DNA from: Nostoc sp. NMS9
GTDB taxonomy: Bacteria; Cyanobacteriota; Cyanobacteriia; Cyanobacteriales; Nostocaceae
DNA length: 64,000 nucleotides
Assembly (NCBI RefSeq): GCF_017114995.1
Contig: NZ_JABXKL010000101.1
Span: 1-64,000 of the forward strand
Direction: 5' to 3'
Below, in pieces: positions 31,918 to 39,276 of the stretch (within the stretch, counting starts at the first letter, position 1; every line of letters begins with the position of its first letter). The notes below the pieces were generated by a model that saw nothing but the letters and a program-made list of their open reading frames with translations, did not search any database and was not told the origin of the DNA. The position numbers were made by a program, and so were the translations under genes.

Positions 31918-32130
31918 TCACCCCGTCTCAATTGGCAACCTAACATTGAGATCCAAATGAAAAGTACCATAGGGATTAACGTGACCCCAAATTAAAGGCG
32001 AAAGCGCCCGCAAATCTTCCAACTTCATCAACTTCATCCATTGTGATTGGGACAAAACCTGCTGAATCATTGTAGAAATTCTGGCAGTAAAAATTGCATT
32101 TGCAACACACGCATAGCATTACGTAATTGT
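31918..32130 (-). pseudogene. Tn3-family transposase (TnpA), C-terminal remnant
   Basis: On the reverse strand the frame gives IQQVLSQSQWMKLMKLEDLR, then ALSPLIWGHVNPYGTFHLDL, then NVRLPIETG and a stop at 31918-31920. The 'L-LSPLIW-HVNPYG-F-LD' ending is the hallmark of the TnpA C-terminus in Tn3-family transposases. No start and no catalytic domain remain; upstream the frame is preserved only to about 32130. It ends 67 nt inside the left inverted repeat, the usual place for tnpA. Confidence 0.6.
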
Positions 32131-32170
32131 TCTTTCTGAATAAAATAACGTTGAATCCCTTGCTAGTTAC

Positions 32171-32590
32171 GTGTCGCGGCTCAGGAAGAAACTCAATTTA
32201 ACTCAGTTTGAGTTGGCAGATGCTGCTGGTATACATGGACGCTCTGTCGGGAAAATTGAGCGGGGACTTACGGTCAAAATTAATTGTAGGACACTTCAAG
32301 GGTTAGCGATCGCGCTTGGCGTGCCTCAAGAATATTTGGATGCTGTGATCAAGGGTGAGGAAGTATCTCAGGTTAGAGGGGTTAAGTTTTGTCCCCAATA
32401 TTGGAATCCTGGCGCTGCGGTTGACCCTATGTGGGGTCATGTCAAAGCAAAGTTTTGTTATCTGTGCGGTACACCGATTCGAGCTAACTGCGCGAATTGC
32501 GGTGAATTGGTGTTGTCTTTAAGACACCGATTTTGTCCAATTTGTGGCTGTGCTTATAAAACGCCCGTCAAACCCGCTAAAACCCAATGA
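32171..32590 (+). CDS. XRE-type HTH protein with C-terminal double zinc ribbon
   Basis: 139 aa, probable GTG start at 32171. Residues about 3-60 are a Cro/C1-type helix-turn-helix (LRKKLNLTQFELADAAGIHG ... IERGLTVKINCRTLQGLAIALGV). The C-terminal half has four Cys pairs: CPQYW, CYLCGTPIRANCANCGE and CPICGCAY, typical of a zinc-ribbon or double-zinc-ribbon module. It is likely a DNA-binding regulator, carried as cargo between the inverted repeats of the Tn3-type remnant. The start codon sits directly after the decayed tnpA, so its promoter may have been created by the rearrangement. The first helix may be truncated at the N-terminus. Confidence 0.6.
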   Translation: MSRLRKKLNLTQFELADAAGIHGRSVGKIERGLTVKINCRTLQGLAIALGVPQEYLDAVIKGEEVSQVRGVKFCPQYWNPGAAVDPMWGHVKAKFCYLCGTPIRANCANCGELVLSLRHRFCPICGCAYKTPVKPAKTQ

Positions 32591-32638
32591 TGAACTATTT
32601 TTTCTCAAACCTAGATTCCACAATACTTTCAGGCTATC

Positions 32639-32851
32639 TTGCCCCTGGTGACAGCTTCGCTAGATTTACGCCAGAATACGGTTGATATGTCGTTGGCTAT
32701 CCAAACGTTAATGTCACAGGGAGAATTGATTCCCATGCGACACCTTGCTGCTTTGAGTCCATACATAACAAGACGTATCAAAAAATACGGTGATTATGTA
32801 GTTAATTTACATAATATTCCCCAACCAGGGAAAACGCATCTTATTTACTAA
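32639..32851 (+). pseudogene. Second Tn3-family transposase C-terminal fragment
   Basis: 70 codons open across the right inverted repeat: LDLRQNTVDMSLAIQTLMSQ, then MRHLAALSPYITRRIKKYGD and YVVNLHNIPQP. The 'L--LSPYIT--IK-YGDY--L' ending is the TnpA C-terminus of a different Tn3 subgroup from the one at 31918, and it points the other way. Its upstream part is missing. The Tn3-type element with inverted repeats therefore appears to have inserted into, or recombined with, another tnpA. No usable ribosome site; not expected to be functional. Confidence 0.5.
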
Positions 32852-33080
32852 TAAAAACTAAAAGAGATTTTAACCTGACATAGATAATTGTAAAAATTGA
32901 TAAAGTTATAAATAAAATAAATCAATTATTCCCTTAAAACATGGATTATATTATCTCCCCAGGAATCACTATTTATTAATAGTAAATATCTTCAATGAAT
33001 AAGTGTATACAAGTATGTTTATCTAGGGGAAAAGTTTCACTTTTCCGCAAAATTCCAAATTCAAGTTTTGCTATATTAGT

Positions 33081-33806
33081 TTAAGCTAACGCTAAAACTC
33101 TTGCTAAATAGTTATCATCCATCGCGGCGAGAAACTGTTTATTTTTTATTCCGCGTTTCACACGCTTCTCTTTACCTAAAAGATTGACTGCAATCTGCCG
33201 CAATACAGCAAAATTCTGTGGAGCATTATTTTTTCTAATCCGACATTCATCTTCTCTTAAAGCGACATCTAATACCCAATGCAATGAATTCTCAATTCCC
33301 CAATGACTGCGAACATAGTTAGCAAATTTCCGAGCATTTTCCTCAATACTACTAATGAAATAACGAGTCTCCACCGTTGTATTTCCATCTTCGGAGCGGA
33401 CGGACTCTACCATGCCAATACTATTAAAATTTGTCCAAACTGAATCAGGGTCAAGCCGAGATTTAATTCCAGATAACATCACGTAGTGGCGAATTTCATG
33501 ACGACCATGCCCTGTTTCTTCTGTTTTATACGTGCTATGTTGAAGCTCTTGAAAACCTGTGCTTATCTCTAACTTAAATAGTTTTTCTACCTCCGCATAC
33601 AGATTACCTTGGTTCTTTTTTAAGGTAATTACGTAATCTGCATTTTGCTGTGTAATTAACTTCACTATCTCTTTCTGGCACCCGATTGCATCAATCGTTA
33701 CAATACATCCAGCTAATTCTAAAACCTTTAATAGTTCTAGAATTGCTGTAATTTCATTTGAGGCAATTGTGATTTTGGGCTTGAGTTTCACAGGCTGTGG
33801 CTTCAT
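33081..33806 (-). pseudogene. ISAs1-family transposase, 5'-truncated
   Basis: 241 codons on the reverse strand. The conserved part begins at SNEITAILELLKVLELAGCI and includes VTIDAIGCQKEIVKLI (DDE first half), YVITLKKNQGNL, ETGHGRHEIRHY, YFISSIEENARKFANYVRSH and WGIENSLHWVLDVALREDEC, all hallmarks of ISAs1-family transposases. Full-length members have roughly 110-130 further residues at the N-terminus. Here the first few codons (MKPQPVKLKPKITIA) are foreign, so the IS is truncated next to the CRISPR-transposon vestige. The intergenic sequence from 32852 to 33080 holds no gene. Confidence 0.75.
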
Positions 33807-33867
33807 TTTACTTTGAGAATGAGAATATCATGGTCGAGCGATGCCTGCGGCGGGCTACGCCTACGCA

Positions 33868-33940
33868 CAAGCGCGGATACTCCTGAAGTTGTTCGTTTCG
33901 CCATCACTCAACCGATACAAAGCCCCATCAGGAACTTCTG
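33868..33940 (+). ncRNA. Vestigial Cas12k-type (V-K) tracrRNA 3' portion
   Basis: GCGCGGATACTCCTG at 33871 and then ATCACTCAACCGATACAAAG near 33903-33922 follow the order and spacing I recall for the 3' half of type V-K tracrRNA (GCGCGGAT..., then ATCACCCCCGATCAAGG). Stem complementarity looks eroded. The 5' part is replaced by a cyanobacterial GCGATGCCTGCGG repeat at about 33838. It precedes the CRISPR repeat on the same strand, as in V-K elements. Assignment rests on memory of the family and on context. Confidence 0.45.
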
Positions 33941-34061
33941 ATACAAGTCTTGCACAATACCTCACTTAACCAGCTTGATAGTTTCTTTGTACCACTTTGT
34001 CAAAATTTAGATGCGTTTGCCCTGAGGAAAAATGAGACTTTGCATGATAATACTTTTTTAC

Positions 34062-34191
34062 GTTTCAAAAGCATTCCTAGCTAGAGATGGGCTGAAAGAA
34101 AACTCTGAAAATTGACAATTTTTTTGGGGAGAGTTTTACAAACTTCTCTTAAAAATAGGTGGGTTGAAAGATTGGTAAAAGTCATGGAATT
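34062..34191 (+). CRISPR. Mini CRISPR array of a type V-K transposon with a delocalised homing spacer
   Basis: A 37-nt repeat (34062-34098; begins GTTTCAAAAGCATTCC, ends GATGGGCTGAAAG) has the same length, ends and roughly three-quarters of the bases of the V-K repeat I recall (GTTTCAACAACCATCCC ... GGTGGGTTGAAAG). A 35-nt spacer follows (34099-34133), then a degenerate 37-nt repeat (34134-34170) that keeps only the conserved 3' end AGGTGGGTTGAAAG. The next spacer starts at 34171. Its first 21 nt are identical to the last seven codons of mutL (34429-34449, opposite orientation). This layout, a weak last repeat and a short self-matching spacer beside the transposon end, is that of a homing crRNA. 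Confidence 0.8.
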
Positions 34192-34309
34192 CTTGGACTA
34201 ATGGGACAAAAACTTGTCAACTTACAGCAATTTTCATTTCTTTGAACCACAAATCCTCATATAGTGGTAAGAGGATGTTTGAAAAGTTATCCAGACTGTC
34301 TAATGAACA

Positions 34310-34388
34310 CTAATTTGTCAATGCGGACATTTATCTGTCAATATGGACATTAATTTCTCAACGCAGACAAATAATTTGGCAAACGACA
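34310..34388 (-). mobile_element. Right end of a type V-K CRISPR-associated (Tn7-like) transposon
   Basis: Read inward on the reverse strand, TGTC boxes start at 34388, 34369, 34349 and 34329 (steps 19, 20, 20). The inner units follow TGTCnnnnTTGAnAnATnAA. Such arrays are TnsB-binding repeats at the ends of Tn7/Tn5053-like elements and CASTs. The outermost base at 34388 lies 61 nt beyond the PAM-proximal edge of the mutL protospacer. The element body lies to the left. The 5-bp target duplication should be CCATT (34389-34393). No matching left end was found in this window. Confidence 0.8.
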
Positions 34389-34452
34389 CCATTTTTACAG
34401 CTATTATAATGTATTGCCAAAAACATCAAATTCCATGACTTTTACCAATTAC
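34389..34452 (-). other. CAST attachment site: mutL 3'-end protospacer, GTA PAM and spacing
   Basis: On the mutL strand the order is GTA (34452-34450, a GTN PAM), a 21-nt protospacer covering codons IGKSHGI (34449-34429), the mutL stop (34428-34426), then 37 nt of non-coding DNA to the transposon end. The 61-nt distance from PAM edge to insertion point is within the 60-66 bp rule known for V-K elements. Insertion downstream of the stop codon leaves mutL intact. Confidence 0.78.
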
Positions 34453-36144
34453 CCAATTACGCCGGAAAAACCGAGCTAAAGCTGATTCTTCTAAGGATAG
34501 ATAAATTGGGCGTCCGTGGGGACAGGTGCGGGGGTTGCGAGTGCGTTGCCAATTATCTAAAAGTGTCTGCATTTCTTGTTGATTCATCGGTGTACCGTTA
34601 CGAATGGCACTGCGACAGGCGACAGCTACTTGGGCTGTTTGTAAATCGCCTCCCCAACTAAGTTCTAAAATTGCTTCTGCACAGTCGTCTCGCTGCTGCA
34701 AAGGTGCGGGGATATTACGGACTGCCCAAAGTTGTTCGCCAAAGGGTTCTATTTCTAAACCGATGCGTTGCAGTTGCGATACTTGCGCTAGCGATAATTG
34801 ATAAAGAATTATTGGCGGTTCGACGGGTACAAGTTGCCAATCATCGCATAATTGTTCATACAAAACTCGCTCATGGGCAATGTGCTGTTCTACTAACCAC
34901 ATACCACCTGAATGTTCCGCCACAATATAAGTGTTGCTAACTTGAGCGACAGCTTTTAAGGAGTTAGGAGAGACGCGATTAATCGCGTCTGTACAAGGGT
35001 TGGGATTTTGAGGATTGAAATTGTAACCACCTTTGGCTTCTGCGGCTTTGAGTAATTTACTAACTCGTGTTGTGTGAACAGCTTCTTTGAGATTGCTAGA
35101 AGAGATGCTGAGTGCTTGGTTAATTGCTTGGGTAATTTGCTCTTGCCAATAAATGATTTCGTTGAGGTAAATTTCTGTTTTTGCTGGATTGCGATTCCAG
35201 TTAATTTGATCGGGGGAAATGGCAAGATGTAAGAAACAAATTGGATAGCGATCGCGCGGTAATGTTCTGTGAAATGCTGATAATATCGTTTGCTCTAGTT
35301 CCGGTGTCTTCACCATCCTGCCGTTAATGGCTACACGTACCCAATCTGGACGATGACGATGACAGCGATCGGGTAATCCTACCACTAAATTTAGTGCAGA
35401 GTGCTGAGTGAGGAGTGAGGAGTTAGGAGTTAGGAGTGAGGAGTTTAGTGGGTTGGGTATTTCGAGTTTTACTTCCTGCAAGTCACCTTGTCGCACTTGC
35501 GGTAAAATCTGCGGTAGCAACTGCCCAGTTGTGGCAGCGGGACAGATGGTGAACCATTGACGGTCATTTTGCCAAATCTGCCAGGTGACGTGCGGATGAC
35601 AAAGGGCGATTTGTTGAATTGCGGCTTGCACAGCTTTCATTTGCTGTGCTGTTGTGGGTAATCCCTGACGACGAGATGAGCAATTACCAAAAAGATGGGA
35701 AACTGTAACTACTGTACCAGGTGCGATCGCAGTTGCTTCAATTTGTACAACTTTCCCGCCATCGCCATAAATTATCCGCCATCCTAATTTTCCACCCAGA
35801 GGACGACTCAAAATTTCCAAATCTGCCAGAGTCGTTAAACTGTGCAACGCCTCACCACGAAACCCTAAACTGTTAATTTTCCACAAATCAGCACTAGAGC
35901 GAATTTTACTAGTGCTGTGGGCTGTGGCTGCTTGTTGCAAATCATCTAGGTTCATTCCACAACCATTATCTGCCACACGAATTCGCCATTGCTGCGGCCA
36001 CAGAGAAACCACAATTCGCGTTGCACCTGCGTCTAGGGAATTTTCTACCAATTCCCGCACCACAGAAGCTAAAGAGTCGATTACCTCTCCAGCTGTAATG
36101 AGATATACGACTTCTGTTGGTAGAGCTTGAATAGTAGATGCCAT
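34426..36144 (-). CDS. mutL: DNA mismatch repair protein MutL
   Basis: 572 aa. The N-terminal GHKL ATPase has the expected motifs: ELVENSLDAGATRI (about 31-44), DNGCGM near 59 and GFRGEAL near 94. The C-terminal dimerisation/nuclease region has EQHIAHERVLYE (about 424; an E replaces the usual leading D of DQHAxxE), CRSAIRNG (about 511) and the metal-site CPHGRPIYLSL (about 541). MutL couples MutS mismatch recognition to strand incision. Two repeat-derived insertions sit in the flexible linker (LNSSLLTPNSSLLTQHS near 232-250; CTDAINRVSPNSL near 381-394). The 3' end is the homing target of the adjacent CRISPR-transposon vestige. Start ATG 36144 gives MASTIQALP, normal for cyanobacteria. Confidence 0.92.
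   Translation of the reverse strand: MASTIQALPTEVVYLITAGEVIDSLASVVRELVENSLDAGATRIVVSLWPQQWRIRVADNGCGMNLDDLQQAATAHSTSKIRSSADLWKINSLGFRGEALHSLTTLADLEILSRPLGGKLGWRIIYGDGGKVVQIEATAIAPGTVVTVSHLFGNCSSRRQGLPTTAQQMKAVQAAIQQIALCHPHVTWQIWQNDRQWFTICPAATTGQLLPQILPQVRQGDLQEVKLEIPNPLNSSLLTPNSSLLTQHSALNLVVGLPDRCHRHRPDWVRVAINGRMVKTPELEQTILSAFHRTLPRDRYPICFLHLAISPDQINWNRNPAKTEIYLNEIIYWQEQITQAINQALSISSSNLKEAVHTTRVSKLLKAAEAKGGYNFNPQNPNPCTDAINRVSPNSLKAVAQVSNTYIVAEHSGGMWLVEQHIAHERVLYEQLCDDWQLVPVEPPIILYQLSLAQVSQLQRIGLEIEPFGEQLWAVRNIPAPLQQRDDCAEAILELSWGGDLQTAQVAVACRSAIRNGTPMNQQEMQTLLDNWQRTRNPRTCPHGRPIYLSLEESALARFFRRNWVIGKSHGI
34966..35002. repeat. Interspersed palindromic repeat inserted in mutL linker
   Basis: GAGACGCGATTAATCGCGTC (34970-34989) is a perfect palindrome followed by TGTACAAGGGTT. 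This is a widespread cyanobacterial intergenic repeat; its tail also occurs near 9385. Here it is in frame and encodes the NPCTDAINRVSPN segment of the MutL linker. Confidence 0.65.
35398..35452. repeat. Heptamer tandem repeat inside mutL linker
   Basis: GTGAGGAGTGAGGAGTTAGG and further AGTTAGGAGTGAGGAG units: about six copies of the 7-mer GGAGT[TG]A, in frame. They encode the SSLLTPNSSLLTQHS segment of MutL. Short-tandem-repeat insertions of this kind are common in Nostocales intergenic DNA but unusual inside a housekeeping gene. Confidence 0.75.
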
Positions 36145-36351
36145 AAATTATAGTTTATAGCTTCTGGGCGCAGGGGAAGTGAGGGGGGATGAGATGTACA
36201 ATAAATTGTTGACGTGGTAGCATTCATAGCGAGCTACCAATTCCAAATTAGTATTATACGCTTACTTACTAGAAAATTGATTCTCTAGCTCATAGCAAAA
36301 GATTCTGCTCGTTGTCAAAGCCAATATTCTTTTATAGTAGAGGTCTTAACA

Positions 36352-37008
36352 ATGACACTGCGATCGCATAGTATATGTCTTGTCCCGCTAATTTTCTCTT
36401 TAGTTAGTGTGGGTGCGAGTCCGGCAAAAGCGATCACCCAGACTATTTATCCATTTGATGTAGTATACAACACGGAAGTCACCCTCACACCTATCCCATC
36501 GACCAACGTATCAAAAGCATTTGTTTCAGGCTTTAATTCTGATGCGCCTTACGGTCTGACTAACTTTTTAAGCATAAATAACTACAGCCGAATTGATCCC
36601 AATACTGGTAAGCTCGTATTCTTTCAAGATCCAGCAAAATTTGGTTTACAAGGCTTGCCAAGCGGCAGAGATGAGTTTTTTGGCAGTGGCGATGATAAAT
36701 TATTTGGCAGCAGTAGCGCTACTGCTTCATTTGACTTTATCAACCGCAAATTAGTAGGTTCTGGTACTATAACTATCACTGGTGGTGCAGGCAGGTTCAG
36801 CGATGCTACAGGCATATTTAACTTTAGTGAAATTGAGTCACTCGAGCAAGATCCAACTGCTCCCTTGAAAGGTCAAGCTTTTTTGAGTGGTTCCTTCCAG
36901 ACACCGCAGAAAACTCCAGAACCAAGAACTAATGCAACACTATTCGGTATATGTGTAATTGGGATTGGTTTGATGTTACGTCGACCTTACCTTGAAGCTA
37001 GTGGGTGA
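36352..37008 (+). CDS. PEP-CTERM sorting-domain exported protein
   Basis: 218 aa, ATG at 36352. An N-terminal signal peptide (residues 1-28: LVPLIFSLVSVG core, ASPAKA cleavage site) precedes a Gly/Ser/Phe-rich beta-type domain with FFGSGDDKLFGSSSATASFD near 110 and GSGTITITGGAGRFSDATG near 142. The C-terminus is a PEP-CTERM anchor: TPEPRTNATLFG, a hydrophobic helix and a terminal RRP. Such proteins are exported, processed by exosortase and linked to the envelope or exopolysaccharide. The intact N-terminal, central and anchor parts support a real gene. The closest neighbours are divergently (mutL) and convergently (deaminase-like) oriented, so it is probably monocistronic. Confidence 0.75.
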   Translation: MTLRSHSICLVPLIFSLVSVGASPAKAITQTIYPFDVVYNTEVTLTPIPSTNVSKAFVSGFNSDAPYGLTNFLSINNYSRIDPNTGKLVFFQDPAKFGLQGLPSGRDEFFGSGDDKLFGSSSATASFDFINRKLVGSGTITITGGAGRFSDATGIFNFSEIESLEQDPTAPLKGQAFLSGSFQTPQKTPEPRTNATLFGICVIGIGLMLRRPYLEASG

Positions 37009-37019
37009 ATTCTGGCATT

Positions 37020-37050
37020 CACAAATAATATTAACAAAATATTATTTGTG
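37020..37050 (+). terminator. Hairpin, possible bidirectional terminator
   Basis: CACAAATAATATT and AATATTATTTGTG (13 perfect bases, 5-nt loop) form a strong AT-rich stem directly after the PEP-CTERM gene. There is no long U-tract on either side. A separate imperfect repeat follows (ACCACAAATAAACGCC ... ATCTGTGGTTT, about 37092-37134), typical of cyanobacterial intergenic DNA. Confidence 0.5.
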
Positions 37051-37267
37051 CGATAGGTTCAGCAAAAATCCGAATCAGCGAAAAGAGAACCACAAATAAA
37101 CGCCGATAAATTATCTGCGTGCATCTGTGGTTTAATCTCTAAAACATTGGCTTTTGCCAGATATGTCTTGTGCATTACAGCTTTCTCTGCAGCATCATAA
37201 AAAAGCACAGATTGCAACATTAATTAACATTAAATCACCTTACTTTCTGCCTACTTCTAGCTGGTCG

Positions 37268-38317
37268 TTAATTACTATCTCTTGCTGCCAAAATTTTAGG
37301 TGGTTCAGGTTTGAGCAAACCGTTCAACAGCGATGCAGGAGGTTGACTGTAAGGCCAAGCAAAAGCATGACGGAAAGCTGCATCTTGACAAGCTTGTAGT
37401 TGTTCAAAACTAATAATGTTGTAAGTCAAGAGATTCTCATACTCAAACGGTAGACGCACATTGTGCAATCCAGCATTATCAGTACAGATAGCGATATCAA
37501 CCCCAGCATCAAGACAACGGTCAAAAACTAATTTCAGTTGACGTATATCCTGCAAAGTTCCAGTTTTTAGGTAAGTTGTCGGACAAACCTCCAAACATTG
37601 TCCGCGTCTAGCCACATCATTAAGTAGTTCTGGATATAGTAGGGGAATTTGAATGCCGTGACCAATTCGCATCAAATATGGTAACAGTTCTGGGTAACAA
37701 CTAGCGGTGGTTTCATATAGATGTCCTGTGGTGTTAACGCCCAGCGATCGCGCATAATCATATAAGCTAATCCATTCTTCTAAGCGTTCAGCGTAACTAC
37801 TACCACCTCCCGCTACATCTACTGCACAGACATACTGTTTATTTTGCGCCGCCAAATCAACAATCGCCTTGTTCACCTGATATGGTAGGCGCGTGTGCAT
37901 ACAGAGAATTTGGCTAGTAACAATCGGATATTCTGGCTGGTGGCTGGCAAGTCCTACTACTCGCACAATTTCTGCCATCTTGTCAATTCTTTCGGATTGA
38001 CTCAGATGCTCAGGTGTCCGCAAATAAGGAGTGTAGCGCAGTTCCAGATAAGCCAAATTTTCAAATATGTAAGCACCCCGCACCAAGCGATAGATAAAGT
38101 AAGGCAAAGTCTCCACAGTTTGCACGCTTTCTACCAGGGTGTGTAATTCTAGATACTCATCTAGGGTGTTACGTGGGCGGGTATAAAAATCTTCAAAATC
38201 TGAATAGTCAGCAAAGCGGGAAATTAACTCCGTAGAATGTCGCTCGAAATATCGCCATAAAACTCGTGGTACGACGGAGCCGCCTAGATGTCTATGTAAT
38301 TCAGCGTATAAAGCCAT
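37268..38317 (-). CDS. Adenosine deaminase-like amidohydrolase
   Basis: 349 aa from the chosen ATG at 38317 (MALYAELHRHLGGS); an upstream ATG at 38362 would add 15 residues unlike the family start. The metal-site His pair is ELHRHLGGS (family HLHLxG). HLYE occupies the place of the catalytic HAGE, and RIGHG carries the second catalytic His. The C-terminal CTDNAG keeps the metal Asp (D of family TDDP), but the following Asp is Asn. It is probably a divergent adenosine or aminodeoxyfutalosine-type deaminase of the metal-dependent TIM-barrel class. The substrate is uncertain because of the D-to-N change and the altered HAGE. No signal peptide; single gene. Confidence 0.75.
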   Translation of the reverse strand: MALYAELHRHLGGSVVPRVLWRYFERHSTELISRFADYSDFEDFYTRPRNTLDEYLELHTLVESVQTVETLPYFIYRLVRGAYIFENLAYLELRYTPYLRTPEHLSQSERIDKMAEIVRVVGLASHQPEYPIVTSQILCMHTRLPYQVNKAIVDLAAQNKQYVCAVDVAGGGSSYAERLEEWISLYDYARSLGVNTTGHLYETTASCYPELLPYLMRIGHGIQIPLLYPELLNDVARRGQCLEVCPTTYLKTGTLQDIRQLKLVFDRCLDAGVDIAICTDNAGLHNVRLPFEYENLLTYNIISFEQLQACQDAAFRHAFAWPYSQPPASLLNGLLKPEPPKILAARDSN

Positions 38318-38362
38318 AGTGATATTTTTAGGTAAAAATTTCAATGATTGTAACAAAAACAT

Positions 38363-38703
38363 CGAGAGAAAAATCTTCCATCAAAAAAATTTAGCTCTAA
38401 CTTCTTTGGAGTAGAGGTTTCCCTTCATCTGAATTTCAACAAATACTCCAACCGAGAAACTGCACAAACGATTTGGTGGCTTGGAATTAGATAGGGTTGA
38501 GAGCAACAGATAAATTTCTGCCTCCTACCTCTACACTAGTATTTGCAGTATGAATAAACTTGACATTACCAAGATTAAATTGATAGCATTGATATCCTTA
38601 ATTTTTGTGCTATACTAAAAGAACATTGCTATTGTCAAGCGAGTCAGATATAGCAATATATTTTTCCTTTAACAAAGCAAATTCCTGGCAAGGTTGGTAT
38701 TAA
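38363..38703. other. Intergenic region, likely promoter area of the 38704 gene
   Basis: AT-rich sequence with no supported gene. A TATACT box (about 38611) lies upstream of the small gene starting at 38704, and a TATAGCAATATA stretch at 38650. Nothing else is recognisable. Confidence 0.35.
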
Positions 38704-38913
38704 TTGAAAATTCAAGCGTTGGAAGTCAAGGCTGGCGATCGGATTATTGCTTACTGCAACAATAAAATGCAAACCTGCAAGGTAAAACGCATTTTAGATC
38801 CAGGTCAAGCTAATATCACACTATCAGTATTCACCTCTGAGAATTATCGGGGTTGCTCAGTTTCATCTATAGTCCGCTTCCAAAGCAACGCCTTAGTTGA
38901 TTTGGTAAGTTAA
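38704..38913 (+). CDS. Small conserved cyanobacterial protein
   Basis: 69 aa, TTG start at 38704 (TTGAAAATTCAAGCG), since no ATG or GTG fits the conserved beginning. The product (KIQALEVKAGDRIIAYCNNK, CKVKRILDPGQANITLSVFT) looks like a compact beta-barrel of SH3 or OB type. Similar small proteins occur in many cyanobacteria, but no function is known to me. The protein has two Cys residues in the first half. It is isolated on both sides. Confidence 0.5.
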   Translation: MKIQALEVKAGDRIIAYCNNKMQTCKVKRILDPGQANITLSVFTSENYRGCSVSSIVRFQSNALVDLVS

Positions 38914-39276
38914 AAACCAAGTAAATATTCAAGCTCAAAAATATTTCTAGCTATTGTCCAGCCTCAAACTGGACAAAATTTTTGTTGTAGGTGCGATGCC
39001 TGCGGTAAATGCTCGCCTACGCACATATAAATTCGTTAATTGTGGCTAGATGATTTTTGTGAAAATGCAAAGCGCCATTTAGTTATTGGTAAACTGTTCC
39101 AGATATAATTTGCATATCTAAATTTAATTAAAATATTGTGGGGTGGACAATGTTCGGCTGACTTGTACTGAGCGTTATTAAAGTAGCGCTGATGCTAAAG
39201 TCTTGCCCGCCCTAATTATGCAAGTTAAAGGTGGAACAGCTTATTGCTAAACTTACCTTTCAGTTGATGGCTTTTT
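38914..39276. other. Intergenic region with interspersed GCGATGCCTGCGG-type repeat
   Basis: GTGCGATGCCTGCGGTAAAT near 38992 with CGCCTACGCAC is a copy of the same palindromic repeat seen at 33835-33868. A GGGTGGACAATGT ... GCCCGCCCTAA pair lies at about 39145-39215. No gene is supported. Confidence 0.4.

Larger units (their letters stand above)
31803..32672. mobile_element. Tn3-type element remnant bounded by ~47-bp inverted repeats
   Basis: A 37-nt perfect inverted repeat (31815-31851 against 32624-32660; inner end TACTTTCAGGCTATCTTGCC) extends with single mismatches to about 47 nt on each side (outer end GG-GTAAAT). Between the ends lie a degenerate Tn3 TnpA C-terminus and an HTH/zinc-ribbon gene. 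Tn3-family elements have ~38-bp or longer terminal repeats, and tnpA stops close to one end, as seen at 31918. The flanking 5-mers (AGATA against AGAAT) are not identical, so I cannot confirm a target duplication. Confidence 0.55.
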
